A DNA stretch of 64,000 bases from Hufsiella ginkgonis (lineage in GTDB: Bacteria; Bacteroidota; Bacteroidia; Sphingobacteriales; Sphingobacteriaceae). Location: assembly GCF_009834915.1 (NCBI RefSeq), contig NZ_WVHS01000002.1, positions 620,001-684,000 of the forward strand. Reading direction: 5' to 3'. Positions 26,370 through 35,598 of this stretch are shown in pieces. The notes under the pieces are model-generated. The model was not told the origin of the DNA and did not search any database. It worked only from the letters and a program-made list of their open reading frames with translations. Made by a program: the position numbers and the translations under genes. Numbering within the stretch: the stretch's first letter is position 1; each line of letters begins with the position of its first letter.

Positions 26370-27134
26370 TTAAATATTCTCAAAATCATCGCCCTTTGCT
26401 TTGATATTTTCGAGACGCGGGGAAACTGTTTTAATATTTTCGTTTAAGTAGTCATTTTCGATCAGCCCATCGCGCATACGCACAATGCGGTGAGCATGCT
26501 GGGCGATGTCTTCCTCATGTGTTACAAGGATGATGGTATTTCCCTTGGAGTGGATCTCTTCGAGCAAGCCCATGATCTCTACCGAGGTTTTGGTATCGAG
26601 GTTACCCGTAGGCTCATCAGCCAGGATAATTGAAGGGTCGTTGATAAGTGCACGGGCCACCGCGACACGCTGACGTTGTCCGCCTGAAAGCTCATTTGGC
26701 TTATGCTCCACGCGATTGCCGAGACCCACGTTCTCGAGGGCTTTTTGAGCACGTGCCTCGCGGTCGGATTTTTTTACACCCGAATATACCAGCGGCAGCG
26801 CCACGTTATCCAGGGAGGAAGAGCGCGGAAGCAGGTTAAATGTCTGGAAAACGAAGCCGATCTCTTTGTTCCTCACTTCGGCGAGCTCATTTTCAGACAT
26901 CTGGCTCACGTTAATGCCATTCAGCGTATACTCCCCCTTGGTAGGCGTATCCAGGCAGCCAAGGATATTCATCAGGGTTGATTTCCCGGAACCGGAAGGA
27001 CCCATCAGGGCCACGAATTCTCCTTTTTGTATGGTAAGGCTCACGGATTTCAGCGCGTGGATCGTTTCTGACCCGATGACATATTTACGCCCGATTTCTT
27101 TGATAGTGATAAGGTTTTCGGTCTGCTTAGGCAT
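26370..27134 (-). CDS. ABC transporter ATP-binding protein (MacB/LolD type)
   Basis: A 254-residue ABC ATPase. Walker A is GPSGSGKST near residue 45, the Q-loop FQTFNLL follows, the signature is [15 protein letters not shown], and Walker B is [11 protein letters not shown]. The spacing and the [17 protein letters not shown] segment fit the MacB/LolD group, which pairs with FtsX-type permeases. A candidate partner is the permease at 21912-23162. An extension of about 25 residues follows the usual C-terminus. The next gene upstream is gatC, 45 nt away. Confidence 0.92.
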   Translation of the reverse strand: MPKQTENLITIKEIGRKYVIGSETIHALKSVSLTIQKGEFVALMGPSGSGKSTLMNILGCLDTPTKGEYTLNGINVSQMSENELAEVRNKEIGFVFQTFNLLPRSSSLDNVALPLVYSGVKKSDREARAQKALENVGLGNRVEHKPNELSGGQRQRVAVARALINDPSIILADEPTGNLDTKTSVEIMGLLEEIHSKGNTIILVTHEEDIAQHAHRIVRMRDGLIENDYLNENIKTVSPRLENIKAKGDDFENI

Positions 27135-27179
27135 TTTTTTTGGGTTTAGACGCTGGGGCGTATTGGTTTGTTACAACTC

Positions 27180-27467
27180 TTACCGGATCACTTTAGCGAC
27201 CTTGAAATATTTACCATCCTGCGTGGGTGCGTTACGCAGGGCGTCTGCAACGGTGATTTCCTGCTTCACTACATCGTCGCGGTAAACGTTCACTTCGTCG
27301 GTGAGGTAAATAAGCGGCTCGACACCCGTTGTATCCAGTTCATTCAGCTTGTCCATGAAACTAAGAATATTATTCATATCCTCCAATAGCGCTTCCTTTT
27401 CGGATTCATTTACTTCAAGGCGTGCCAGGTGGGCGATCCGGTTAATGGTATTATGGTCTATATTCAT
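27180..27467 (-). CDS. gatC: Asp/Glu-tRNA amidotransferase subunit C
   Basis: A 95-residue GatC that joins GatA and GatB in the complex converting Glu-tRNA-Gln (and Asp-tRNA-Asn) to the amide. Characteristic are IAHLARLEVNESEKEAL, a central MNNILSFMDKLNELDTTGVEPL segment and a C-terminal LRNAPTQDGKYFKVAKVI. It starts 4 nt before the end of the acyltransferase gene (ATGA-type overlap), so the two are translationally coupled. gatA and gatB are not in the window. Confidence 0.93.
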   Translation of the reverse strand: MNIDHNTINRIAHLARLEVNESEKEALLEDMNNILSFMDKLNELDTTGVEPLIYLTDEVNVYRDDVVKQEITVADALRNAPTQDGKYFKVAKVIR

Positions 27468-28195
27468 TTCTTCTTAAACTCGGTGTCGATAATGTTGTGT
27501 ACGCGATCGCGCAATGCATCGGCATCATCTACGGTTAAACCAGTCGTAAAGATCGGCTTATGTACGCAAATATCGCAAATTCCCGGTCGCGAGCCATAGG
27601 TCTTGCCATCGTCCCACACTTTTTTCCAGGCATCGGTGATAGTCACCGGCAAAATCGGTATATTCAGTTCAATAGCCAGGCGGAACGGGCCGTTCTTAAA
27701 CGGATCCAGCGAAGGCGGAAAATGTTCGGGAATCTTTCCTTCCGGGAAGATCACCAGGCTGATCCCTTGCTGCAGGTACTCTCCCGCCCGCTTGAATGCC
27801 CTGAACGACGAGATTTTGCTGTCACGGTTAAAAGGAATGTCGATCGTCTTGAAAAATATCGCGGTAACAGGGTTTTTCAGCAGTGTATCCTTTCCAAGGA
27901 AGGCATAATTGCCCGGAATTAAACAAGCCATGCCAGTAATATCGAGGTTCGAGGTATGGTTGGGGCAAACGATGTAACATTGCGACCAGTCTATTTGCTT
28001 TTCGTAGCGGTATTTGTAAAAGATCCCGACGGCGGCCGAGCTCAGGAAACCGAAAATACGGCGGACGCGATTTAAGCGATCATATCGTTCGGGCTTCCTC
28101 GAATAATAATAAAGCCACGGATACAGCAAGATAAAAAAAAACATCAGGCTGATCGCGCTGGCATAAAAGTGCACCCTTTTCAAAAATCGCTTCAT
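27464..28195 (-). CDS. plsC: 1-acyl-sn-glycerol-3-phosphate acyltransferase
   Basis: A 243-residue membrane-bound acyltransferase of phosphatidic acid synthesis. An N-terminal hydrophobic helix (residues about 12-30) precedes the catalytic HX4D motif in CPNHTSNLD near residue 80 and the FPEGKIP motif near residue 150. The start is placed at ATG 28195. An in-frame TTG three codons upstream falls inside a TATTTTTG -7 box and is unlikely. The 3' end overlaps gatC by 4 nt. It is divergent from trpS with about 40 nt between starts. Confidence 0.88.
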   Translation of the reverse strand: MKRFLKRVHFYASAISLMFFFILLYPWLYYYSRKPERYDRLNRVRRIFGFLSSAAVGIFYKYRYEKQIDWSQCYIVCPNHTSNLDITGMACLIPGNYAFLGKDTLLKNPVTAIFFKTIDIPFNRDSKISSFRAFKRAGEYLQQGISLVIFPEGKIPEHFPPSLDPFKNGPFRLAIELNIPILPVTITDAWKKVWDDGKTYGSRPGICDICVHKPIFTTGLTVDDADALRDRVHNIIDTEFKKK

Positions 28196-28201
28196 AGCTC
28201 T

Positions 28202-28209
28202 CAAAAATA
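28202..28209 (-). promoter_or_regulatory. Putative -7 box of plsC-gatC
   Basis: Minus-strand TATTTTTG, an exact TAnnTTTG match ending 7 nt before ATG 28195. Transcription would begin at or next to the start codon, so the message may be leaderless. Confidence 0.4.
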
Positions 28210-28235
28210 TAAAAAATACTTACTTTCGCCGATGT

Positions 28236-29231
28236 ATGGAAACTGTTGTCAGCGGCATCCGGAGTACCGGAAAATTACACCTGGGAAATTATTACGGAGC
28301 GGTTAAAAACTTTGTGAAAATGCAGGATGAATACCGTTGCTTTTTCTTTATCGCCGACTATCATTCACTAACCACCCATCCCACTCCCGCGAATCTTCAC
28401 GGGAATGTTAAACAGGTATTGATCGAATACCTGGCGGCTGGTATCGACCCGGAAAAGGCAACGATCTTCGTACAGTCGGATATTCCCGAAGTATCCGAAC
28501 TTTACCTGTACCTGAACATGAACGCTTACCTGGGCGAACTGGAGCGCAGCACTTCTTTTAAAGACAAGGTCCGTGCGCAACCAGATAATGTGAACGCCGG
28601 CCTGCTTACTTACCCGGTACTGATGGCGGCTGATATCCTTATCCACCGCGCGGTTAAAGTGCCGGTAGGAAAAGACCAAGAGCAACACCTGGAAATGTCG
28701 CGCACCTTTGCAAACCGCTTTAACAGGCTCTATAAAACGGATTATTTCCCCGAACCTTACGCATTTAACTTCACCAGTAAGCTCGTTAAGATCCCCGGGC
28801 TTGACGGTAAGGGAAAAATGGGAAAATCGGAAGGTGAAGCAAATGCGGTTTTCCTGTCGGACACCCCGGAGATCATCCGTAAAAAGGTGATGCGCGCGGT
28901 AACAGACGCAGGCCCCGTGGAAAACAATTCAGTTAAACCCGAAGCCGTTCAAAACCTGTTCGACCTGATGAAGGTAGTTTCCGCGCAAGAAACCTGCGAT
29001 CATTTTGAAAGCGCTTATAACACCTGCCGGATCCGCTACGGCGACCTGAAAAAACAACTGGCCGAAGACATGGTCCTGGCTACGGCGCCCGTGCGCGAAC
29101 GCATCCGCGAGATCGCCGAAAACACAACCTACCTCCGCGAAGTTGCCCGTTATGGCGCCGTAAAAGCGCGTGAAAGTGCTTCGAAAACTATCCGCGACGT
29201 ACGCGAGATCATCGGATTTAAAAATTTTTAA
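28236..29231 (+). CDS. trpS: Tryptophan--tRNA ligase
   Basis: A 331-residue class I aminoacyl-tRNA synthetase, normal length for bacterial TrpRS. The HIGH-type motif is HLGN in STGKLHLGNYYG, and the KMSKS equivalent is KMGKSEG near residue 193. GKDQEQHLEMSRTFANRFN binds the adenylate site. The segment TACTTTCG about 15 nt before the ATG is one base off the -7 consensus and may be its promoter. The gene is followed by a near-perfect heptad array before the deoxynucleoside kinase. Confidence 0.95.
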   Translation: METVVSGIRSTGKLHLGNYYGAVKNFVKMQDEYRCFFFIADYHSLTTHPTPANLHGNVKQVLIEYLAAGIDPEKATIFVQSDIPEVSELYLYLNMNAYLGELERSTSFKDKVRAQPDNVNAGLLTYPVLMAADILIHRAVKVPVGKDQEQHLEMSRTFANRFNRLYKTDYFPEPYAFNFTSKLVKIPGLDGKGKMGKSEGEANAVFLSDTPEIIRKKVMRAVTDAGPVENNSVKPEAVQNLFDLMKVVSAQETCDHFESAYNTCRIRYGDLKKQLAEDMVLATAPVRERIREIAENTTYLREVARYGAVKARESASKTIRDVREIIGFKNF

Positions 29232-29253
29232 CCTATATTGACTTGCAATTCCA

Positions 29254-29316
29254 GCTGACAACTGACAACTGACAACTGATAACTGATAACTGATAACTGA
29301 TAACTGACAACTGATA
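29254..29316 (+). repeat. Near-perfect array of nine heptamers (ACTGAYA) between trpS and a nucleoside kinase
   Basis: Nine uninterrupted 7-nt units: one GCTGACA, then ACTGACA or ACTGATA eight times, differing only at position 6. It begins 22 nt after the trpS stop and ends 8 nt before the next ATG. It is the cleanest copy of the heptad family in the window. Confidence 0.9.
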
Positions 29317-29324
29317 CCTAAAAT

Positions 29325-29939
29325 ATGCACATCGCCATTGTCGGTAACATCGGTGCCGGAAAAACAACGCTCACACAATTACTTTCCAAGCACCTCGGAT
29401 GGGAACCGCAATACGAAGCGGTAGATCATAACCCCTACCTGGAAGACTTTTACAGCGACATGAAACGCTGGAGCTTCAACCTGCAGATCTATTTCCTGAA
29501 CAGCCGTTTTCAGCAGATCGTGGAAATCCAGAAACAGCTGCATAATATTGTACAGGACCGTACCATTTACGAGGATGCCTATATTTTCGCAGAAAACCTG
29601 CATGAAATGGGACTGATGACCAGCCGCGACTACGAGAACTACCGCTCGATATTCGAAAATATAACCTCGTTCATCAAACCGCCCGACTTGCTGATCTACC
29701 TTCGCGCATCCGTGCCTACGCTGGTGAACAATATCCAGCGGCGCGGACGCGAATACGAGGCCGGCATCCGGCTGGATTACCTATCCAAGCTGAACGATAA
29801 ATACAAAAAATGGATCGACGGATACAAGGAGGGAAAACTGCTGGTGCTTGACAAGGATAAGCTCGATTTTGCCAACAACCCCGAAGATCTCGGATTTATT
29901 ATCCAATCGATCGAGCGGGAAATGCACGGATTGTTTTGA
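29325..29939 (+). CDS. Deoxynucleoside kinase
   Basis: A 204-residue cytosolic kinase of the dNK/dGK/dAK family that salvages deoxynucleosides. The P-loop GNIGAGKTTL is at residues 7-16. DRTIYEDAYIF near residue 80 provides the ERS/DRS-type motif and EYEAGIRLDYLSKLNDKY the lid arginines. The substrate (dA, dG or dC) cannot be chosen from sequence. It starts 8 nt after a heptad array and is followed by kdsB after 22 nt. Confidence 0.88.
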   Translation: MHIAIVGNIGAGKTTLTQLLSKHLGWEPQYEAVDHNPYLEDFYSDMKRWSFNLQIYFLNSRFQQIVEIQKQLHNIVQDRTIYEDAYIFAENLHEMGLMTSRDYENYRSIFENITSFIKPPDLLIYLRASVPTLVNNIQRRGREYEAGIRLDYLSKLNDKYKKWIDGYKEGKLLVLDKDKLDFANNPEDLGFIIQSIEREMHGLF

Positions 29940-29961
29940 GGTTATACGCGTCACGTCAAAC

Positions 29962-30714
29962 ATGAAGACACTCGGAATTATACCCGCACGTTATGCTTCT
30001 ACAAGGTTCCCGGGAAAGCCGCTGGCGGATATCCTGGGCAAAAGCATGATCAGGCGTGTATACGAGCAAGCATCAAAATCTACCGGCCTTGCTGAAGTGG
30101 TGGTAGCCACGGATGATGAACGGATACTGCAGCACGTACACGACTTTGGCGGTCGCGCCATCCTTACGTCTCCCGTTCACCAGAGCGGTACCGACCGTTG
30201 CGCGGAAGTGCTCGGGGAACTACCGGCGTTTGATACGGTGGTGAACATCCAGGGCGACGAACCTTTTATTGACCCGCGGCAGATCGACCTGCTTTGCACC
30301 TGTTTTGCCGACCCCGGTACGCAACTGGCCACGCTTGCCAAAAAGATCTCCTCTACCGATGAGTTATTGAATCCCAATAGCCCCAAAGTGGTGCTAAACC
30401 ATGTTTCCAACGCGATCTATTTCAGCCGCGCGCCTATTCCTTACCTTCGGGGGCAGGAACAGGAAAGCTGGCACCTGAAACACGCCTACTACAAGCATAT
30501 CGGCATTTACGGTTACCGGGCGGAGGCGTTAAAAGCGATCACCAGGCTCCCCGTTTCCCCGCTTGAAAAAGCAGAAGCACTTGAGCAGCTACGGTGGATT
30601 GAAAATGGATTCCCCATCCGCGTAGCCATTACCGAGCTCGAGACCCTGGCGGTAGATACGCCTGAAGACCTTCAGCGTATCCTGGTGAACCTGGACATTA
30701 TGAAGAATATTTAG
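29962..30714 (+). CDS. kdsB: 3-deoxy-manno-octulosonate cytidylyltransferase
   Basis: A 250-residue KdsB that activates Kdo as CMP-Kdo for LPS inner-core synthesis. Signatures: IIPARYASTRFPGKPL at the N-terminus, VVVATDDERI, NIQGDEPFI near residue 95, YFSRAPIPYLR, and HIGIYGYRAEAL. I start it at ATG 29962. The frame is open another 38 codons upstream, inside the kinase gene, but those residues do not belong to the family. It joins rfaE1 as an LPS-core gene in this window. Confidence 0.94.
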   Translation: MKTLGIIPARYASTRFPGKPLADILGKSMIRRVYEQASKSTGLAEVVVATDDERILQHVHDFGGRAILTSPVHQSGTDRCAEVLGELPAFDTVVNIQGDEPFIDPRQIDLLCTCFADPGTQLATLAKKISSTDELLNPNSPKVVLNHVSNAIYFSRAPIPYLRGQEQESWHLKHAYYKHIGIYGYRAEALKAITRLPVSPLEKAEALEQLRWIENGFPIRVAITELETLAVDTPEDLQRILVNLDIMKNI

Positions 30715-30772
30715 CCGCCGGTTGGCAAACTTTTGCCTTCTCTTCCAGTTAAAATATGATCAGTGTTCGCCT

Positions 30773-32110
30773 ATGCAGGTAAAATTCATGCAGCCGCTAT
30801 TCTATATCGTCAGTCTCCTGGCGGTGGCCTGCCTGTATAGTTGCGGCACTACCGGCCAGGGCGGCTTGTTTAACAAAAAAAGCCCTCGTGACCTGTATGG
30901 TCAGCGGCTTACTGATGCGGGCCTCCACGAAACCGCGTTGGGCCGTGCCTGGTTCGACGCCGCCGCAAAAAGCCTCGCAAGCCCCCTTCCGATCACCCTC
31001 CCCTATAAAGAAGCCGGGTACTTCTCCGCCGAAAGGGCGCAGGCGACCGGGTTCTCCTTCAGCGCAAAGCGCGGACAAAAAATATTGATCAGCCTGGAGA
31101 AAAAGCCGGTGTCCAACTTCAGCATTTACCTTGATCTCTGGCGGGGCGCCGGCGACGGAAATCCTCCGAAACACCTCGCCGCTGCAGATACGGGTAAAAC
31201 CATCCTGGAATACGAGATCGAAGATGATCTCGGGTATGTGCTCACCCTGCAGCCGGAGCTGCTGCGTGGCGGCGAATACACCTTAACGATCACTGCCGGG
31301 CCATCGATCGGTTTCCCGTTAAAGCGGGCCAACCGGAACCAGGTGCAAAGCTTTTGGGGCGTTGAGCGCGATGCAGGCGCCCGGAAACATGAAGGCGTGG
31401 ATATCTTCTCCTCCTTCCGTACGCCCGTTATCGCAGCCGCGGATGGGATGGTAAGCCATGTTACCATCAATAACCTGGGCGGAAAGGTCGTTTTTATGCG
31501 TCCCTCGGAAAAGCGATACACGCTGTATTACGCGCACCTGGATTCGCAGTTGGTGGGCGACGGGCAACTGGTGAAACAGGGCGATACCCTTGGGCTGATG
31601 GGGAATACCGGTAATGCCGTGAACACACCTCCGCACCTTCATTTTGGCATTTACACCAATTCAGGCGCGGTAGATCCCTTCCCGTTTATCGATCCGCTGA
31701 TCAGGGAGCCGCCCGCCATCGGCGTTCCCTCTTCGCAATTGGGTAAAACTGCGCGGTTAAACAGGAAGGTCACATTCTCCACGCCTGCGGCGGAGATGAC
31801 ACAGCCGCAGGAACTCCCGGTGAATACCCTGCTGAGACTGGAAGCAGCTTCGGGGAACCGCTACACAGTTACGCTGCCGGATGGCCGGACAGGTTATGTA
31901 GCAGGCTCGGCGATTACGCCCGGTACCGCAGCAATCCGGAAATACAACTTAAAAAACGCCGTGCCGCTGTTCGACCGGCCGGATACTTCAGCGGCCAGGA
32001 TGTCGGTTCTTAAAGCCGGTGATCCGGTCCAGGTAGCGGGTATTTTCAACACGTTCGAATATGTGATATCGGGTGAACTGCGGGGATGGATCCACCGCGC
32101 CGCCCGGTAA
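30773..32110 (+). CDS. M23-family peptidase lipoprotein (LytM domain)
   Basis: A 445-residue predicted lipoprotein. The signal peptide ends in the lipobox LYSC (Cys about residue 23). A middle region of about 170 residues is followed by the LytM peptidase domain with HEGVDIF (zinc His and Asp) and HLHFGIY (HxH), near residues 205-290. The C-terminus holds two SH3-like segments with YTVTLPDGRTGYVAGSA. The zinc motifs look intact, so an active murein endopeptidase is likely. I use ATG 30773; ATG 30788 is equally possible, and an upstream TTG is less likely because it would bury the signal peptide. Confidence 0.85.
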   Translation: MQVKFMQPLFYIVSLLAVACLYSCGTTGQGGLFNKKSPRDLYGQRLTDAGLHETALGRAWFDAAAKSLASPLPITLPYKEAGYFSAERAQATGFSFSAKRGQKILISLEKKPVSNFSIYLDLWRGAGDGNPPKHLAAADTGKTILEYEIEDDLGYVLTLQPELLRGGEYTLTITAGPSIGFPLKRANRNQVQSFWGVERDAGARKHEGVDIFSSFRTPVIAAADGMVSHVTINNLGGKVVFMRPSEKRYTLYYAHLDSQLVGDGQLVKQGDTLGLMGNTGNAVNTPPHLHFGIYTNSGAVDPFPFIDPLIREPPAIGVPSSQLGKTARLNRKVTFSTPAAEMTQPQELPVNTLLRLEAASGNRYTVTLPDGRTGYVAGSAITPGTAAIRKYNLKNAVPLFDRPDTSAARMSVLKAGDPVQVAGIFNTFEYVISGELRGWIHRAAR

Positions 32111-32180
32111 TATCCGGGTTTATTCCGAAAAAAATTTACAATCTTTATAACTAATAGCCTTAAACCTGTATCTGGTGTTT

Positions 32181-33167
32181 ATGCAAAAATCAGGAAAGAT
32201 TGTCATCTATATCCTCATCGGGATATTTGTGATTGTTGGCGCACTGCTCGGCTTCGTTAAAACAGCACTCCCCAATGTTGGAGACGCGCCTTCGTTAAAA
32301 ATAACCGCTACCCCCCAACGATTGGAACGCGGAAAATACCTGGCCAACCACATTACAGTGTGTATCGACTGCCATTCGTCACGCCAGTGGGACACCTTCG
32401 CAGCCCCGCTTGATACTACAACCATTGGCGCCGGCGGCGAGAAGTTCGATCAATCTATGGGATTCCCGGGTACTTTTTATGCGCCCAACATAACGCCACA
32501 GCACCTGGGCAGCTGGACGGACGGCGAATTGCTTCGCGCCATCACCACAGGCGTGAGCAAAGACGGGCACGCGCTTTTCCCGGTGATGCCCTACCTCGGC
32601 TTCGGGAGGATGGACCAGGAAGACGTTTACTCGATCATTGCATACATCCGCTCATTGCCGGCAAAAAACAATGAACCGGGTACCTCAAACCCCGATTTCC
32701 CGATGAATTTCATCATTAATACCATTCCTGCCAAAGCCTCTTTCGCGAAAATGCCGCCCAAAACAGACACCGTGCAATATGGCGGCTACCTGGTAAATGC
32801 GGCCGGCTGCGGCGAGTGCCACACCAAACAGGAAAAAGGACAAAAAATCAAAGGAATGGAATTTGCCGGCGGGTTCGAATTCAACCTGCCCGGCGGAGCT
32901 ATTTATTCTGCAAATATCACGCCCGACGTAAAAACCGGCATCGGCAGCTGGACCCGTGAGCAATTTGTAAGTCGTTTTAAAATGTATACCGATAGCGCTT
33001 ATCATGCCCGAAAAATAAATCCCGGTGACTTTCAAACCATTATGCCCTGGGTAATGTACAGCGGCATGGATGCTGCCGATCTGGAATCTATTTATGCTTA
33101 TCTTAAAACGCTAAAGCCCATTAACAACACAGTAACGCGGTTTAAACCCGTTAATAAGGGCAGGTAG
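32181..33167 (+). CDS. Diheme cytochrome c
   Basis: A 328-residue exported or membrane-anchored protein. An N-terminal hydrophobic helix (residues 5-27) precedes two c-type heme sites, CIDCH near residue 53 and CGECH near residue 210. Both follow a GKYL/GGYL helix as in the alcohol-dehydrogenase cytochrome subunit type, and LGFGRMDQED and QTIMPW segments could provide axial methionines. It probably carries electrons in the periplasm; the partner dehydrogenase is not adjacent. A GTG start two codons upstream is possible. pbpC follows after 7 nt, so the two may be co-transcribed. Confidence 0.88.
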   Translation: MQKSGKIVIYILIGIFVIVGALLGFVKTALPNVGDAPSLKITATPQRLERGKYLANHITVCIDCHSSRQWDTFAAPLDTTTIGAGGEKFDQSMGFPGTFYAPNITPQHLGSWTDGELLRAITTGVSKDGHALFPVMPYLGFGRMDQEDVYSIIAYIRSLPAKNNEPGTSNPDFPMNFIINTIPAKASFAKMPPKTDTVQYGGYLVNAAGCGECHTKQEKGQKIKGMEFAGGFEFNLPGGAIYSANITPDVKTGIGSWTREQFVSRFKMYTDSAYHARKINPGDFQTIMPWVMYSGMDAADLESIYAYLKTLKPINNTVTRFKPVNKGR

Positions 33168-33174
33168 CCTTTTC

Positions 33175-35562
33175 ATGAAGAAAATCCTGGATCTTAAGCG
33201 CCGGCGGACATGGTACCTGCTAACAGCGGTATTACTGGCTATCGCATTCTGGTTCAGCCTGCCCGATCCGCTGTTTACGTCACCGTATTCTTACGTGATC
33301 GAAGACTCAAAGGGCGTCCTGCTTGGGGCTTCCATCGCCGCCGACGGCCAATGGAGGTTCCAGGCGGGCGGCAAAGTCCCGGTCAAATTCGGGCAGTGTA
33401 TTATCGCCTTCGAGGATACCCGTTTCCGTTACCATCCCGGGTTCGACCCGATCGCTATGGCACGCGCCATCCGGCAGAACAGCGGAAAACAGCGCATAAT
33501 AAGCGGCGGAAGTACCCTCACCATGCAGGTGATCCGCCTCAGCCGGCAAAAACGGCGCAACTTATGGCAGAAACTGGTGGAAGTAATTCTTGCCGTACGG
33601 CTGGAGCTCACCTATTCCAAAGACGAGATCCTCGGCTTGTACGCCGCAAACGCACCATTCGGTACAAACGTGATCGGCCTCGATGCTGCGTCGTGGCGGT
33701 ATTTCGGACGCGGTCCCGCAAACCTTTCCTGGGGTGAAGCCGCCACCCTGGCCGTGCTTCCTAACGCACCCTCCCTGATCCACCCGGGACGCAACCGCGA
33801 AAGGCTCCGCTTAAAACGGAACCGCCTGCTGGACAAGCTGGTCAGGCAACATGTGATCGACAAGGGAACGGCCGCACTCGCTAAACTAGAGCCTATTCCC
33901 GATCGTCCCCTGCCCCTGCCACGCAGAGCGCCTCACCTGCTCGACCGCTTTAAAAAGGACTTCGCTTCAAGCGATTCCGCGCGGGTAAAAACCACCCTGG
34001 ATGGTGATCTCCAACGACAAGTGAACGCGGTAATTAATCGCTATCACCAGCAGTTTAAAGCAAATGGGATCAACAACGCTGCCGCACTGGTGGTGGAAGT
34101 GGAGACCGGGAACGTACTTGCCTACGTCGGGAATATCTCCGCTCCCGGCGATACCGAGATGCAGGGAGATGTGGACATGATCCCTGCGCTGAGAAGCCCG
34201 GGAAGCACCCTGAAGCCCCTGCTTTACGCCTCGATGCTGGCGGGCGGCCAATTGCTGCCGGATGCATTGATCCCCGATATTCCTACACAGATCGGCGGCT
34301 ATTCTCCCAGGAACTTCGACCTTGGATATGACGGCGCCATCCCCGCCTCGAGGGCATTAAGCCGCTCGCTGAATATTCCGGCAGTAAAAATGCTGCAGCA
34401 GTATAAATATCAGCGATTTTACCAGCAGCTAAAAAGATTGGGCATCACGTCGTTAAACAAACCAGCGGATTTCTACGGACTCTCACTCATCCTGGGAGGC
34501 TGCGAAACATCGATGTGGGAGCTTTCCGGTGTTTACGCGAGCATGGCCAGGACGCTCGATCATTACGGAGCCAATCACGCGAAATATGATCCCAATGATT
34601 TCCGCATGCCGCGGTATATTTCCGGGCGACAACCGGCCAGGGCCGCCAGCCCGGTAGCTCAAGGCGTAGCGGGTATCGACTACGCATCCGCCTGGTTCAC
34701 CTTTAATGCCATGCAGGAAGTAATGCGGCCCGGGGAAGAGGGTTTATGGCAGCAATTCGCGTCGTCGAGGAAAGTCGCCTGGAAAACAGGTACCAGTTTT
34801 GGCTTCCGCGATGGATGGGCCATCGGTCTCACTCCTTCCCATGTAATTTGCGTATGGGTTGGCAACGCCGATGGCGAGGGGCGTCCCGGCCTAACCGGGA
34901 TTGAAACGGCAGCACCCGTACTGTTCGAACTATTTAACCTGCTGCCTGCCTCCGGATGGTTCGAGGGGCCGGCTGATTTCCTGGTACAAGTGCCTGTTTG
35001 CCGCCAAAGCGGCTATCGCGCCGGCCCGAACTGCCCCGATAAAGAGCAAAAATATATCCCTGCTGCGGGGATAAAAACATCGTCATGTCCCTGGCATCAA
35101 TTGGTTCACCTGGATCAAACGGGCAGATTCCAGGTAAGCTCCGAATGTGAATCGCCTTCGGCGATGATTCACAGGCCCTGGTTCGTGCTGCCACCGGCGA
35201 TGGAATATTACTACAAGCTGCGCCATAGCGACTACCTGGAGCTTCCCCCGTTTAAACCCGGTTGCCCGGACGCAGGCGCCACCCGCCAGATGGAATTGAT
35301 CTACCCGAAGAACGACGCCAAAGTATATATCCCCATCGAGATCTCAGGCGAGCGGGGGAACGTGATCTTTAATGCGGCTCACCGGATGCGACATACGCGG
35401 ATCTTCTGGCACCTCGACGACCAGTACCTTGCCACAACCACTGATTTTCACCAGGTATCACTCAGCCCTCCGCCCGGTAAACACACCATCACATTGGTCG
35501 ATGAGAAAGGGAACCGCCTGGTGCAGGTGTTCGAGGTACTTGATAAAGAAAAAGACAGGTAA
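33175..35562 (+). CDS. pbpC: Penicillin-binding protein 1C
   Basis: A 795-residue bifunctional peptidoglycan synthase. An N-terminal transmembrane helix precedes the GT51 transglycosylase domain (EDTRFRYHPGFDP, GGSTLTMQVIRL) at residues about 60-240. The transpeptidase domain has the SxxK motif in SPGSTLKPLLY, SLN in SRSLNIPAV, and KTG in KTGTSFGFRDGWA. The C-terminal 110 residues are the BiPBP_C domain of the PBP1C class. The alpha-2-macroglobulin gene that often accompanies pbpC in other bacteria is absent; the upstream gene is a cytochrome c. Confidence 0.93.
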   Translation: MKKILDLKRRRTWYLLTAVLLAIAFWFSLPDPLFTSPYSYVIEDSKGVLLGASIAADGQWRFQAGGKVPVKFGQCIIAFEDTRFRYHPGFDPIAMARAIRQNSGKQRIISGGSTLTMQVIRLSRQKRRNLWQKLVEVILAVRLELTYSKDEILGLYAANAPFGTNVIGLDAASWRYFGRGPANLSWGEAATLAVLPNAPSLIHPGRNRERLRLKRNRLLDKLVRQHVIDKGTAALAKLEPIPDRPLPLPRRAPHLLDRFKKDFASSDSARVKTTLDGDLQRQVNAVINRYHQQFKANGINNAAALVVEVETGNVLAYVGNISAPGDTEMQGDVDMIPALRSPGSTLKPLLYASMLAGGQLLPDALIPDIPTQIGGYSPRNFDLGYDGAIPASRALSRSLNIPAVKMLQQYKYQRFYQQLKRLGITSLNKPADFYGLSLILGGCETSMWELSGVYASMARTLDHYGANHAKYDPNDFRMPRYISGRQPARAASPVAQGVAGIDYASAWFTFNAMQEVMRPGEEGLWQQFASSRKVAWKTGTSFGFRDGWAIGLTPSHVICVWVGNADGEGRPGLTGIETAAPVLFELFNLLPASGWFEGPADFLVQVPVCRQSGYRAGPNCPDKEQKYIPAAGIKTSSCPWHQLVHLDQTGRFQVSSECESPSAMIHRPWFVLPPAMEYYYKLRHSDYLELPPFKPGCPDAGATRQMELIYPKNDAKVYIPIEISGERGNVIFNAAHRMRHTRIFWHLDDQYLATTTDFHQVSLSPPPGKHTITLVDEKGNRLVQVFEVLDKEKDR

Positions 35563-35598
35563 ATCATTCTACAGATATTTTTGTTATTGCTTCAACCT

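Noticed and set aside
29254-29316. Heptad array as a CRISPR or phase-variation tract inside a gene
   Set aside because: There are no spacers, and the array is intergenic; it does not lie in a coding frame.
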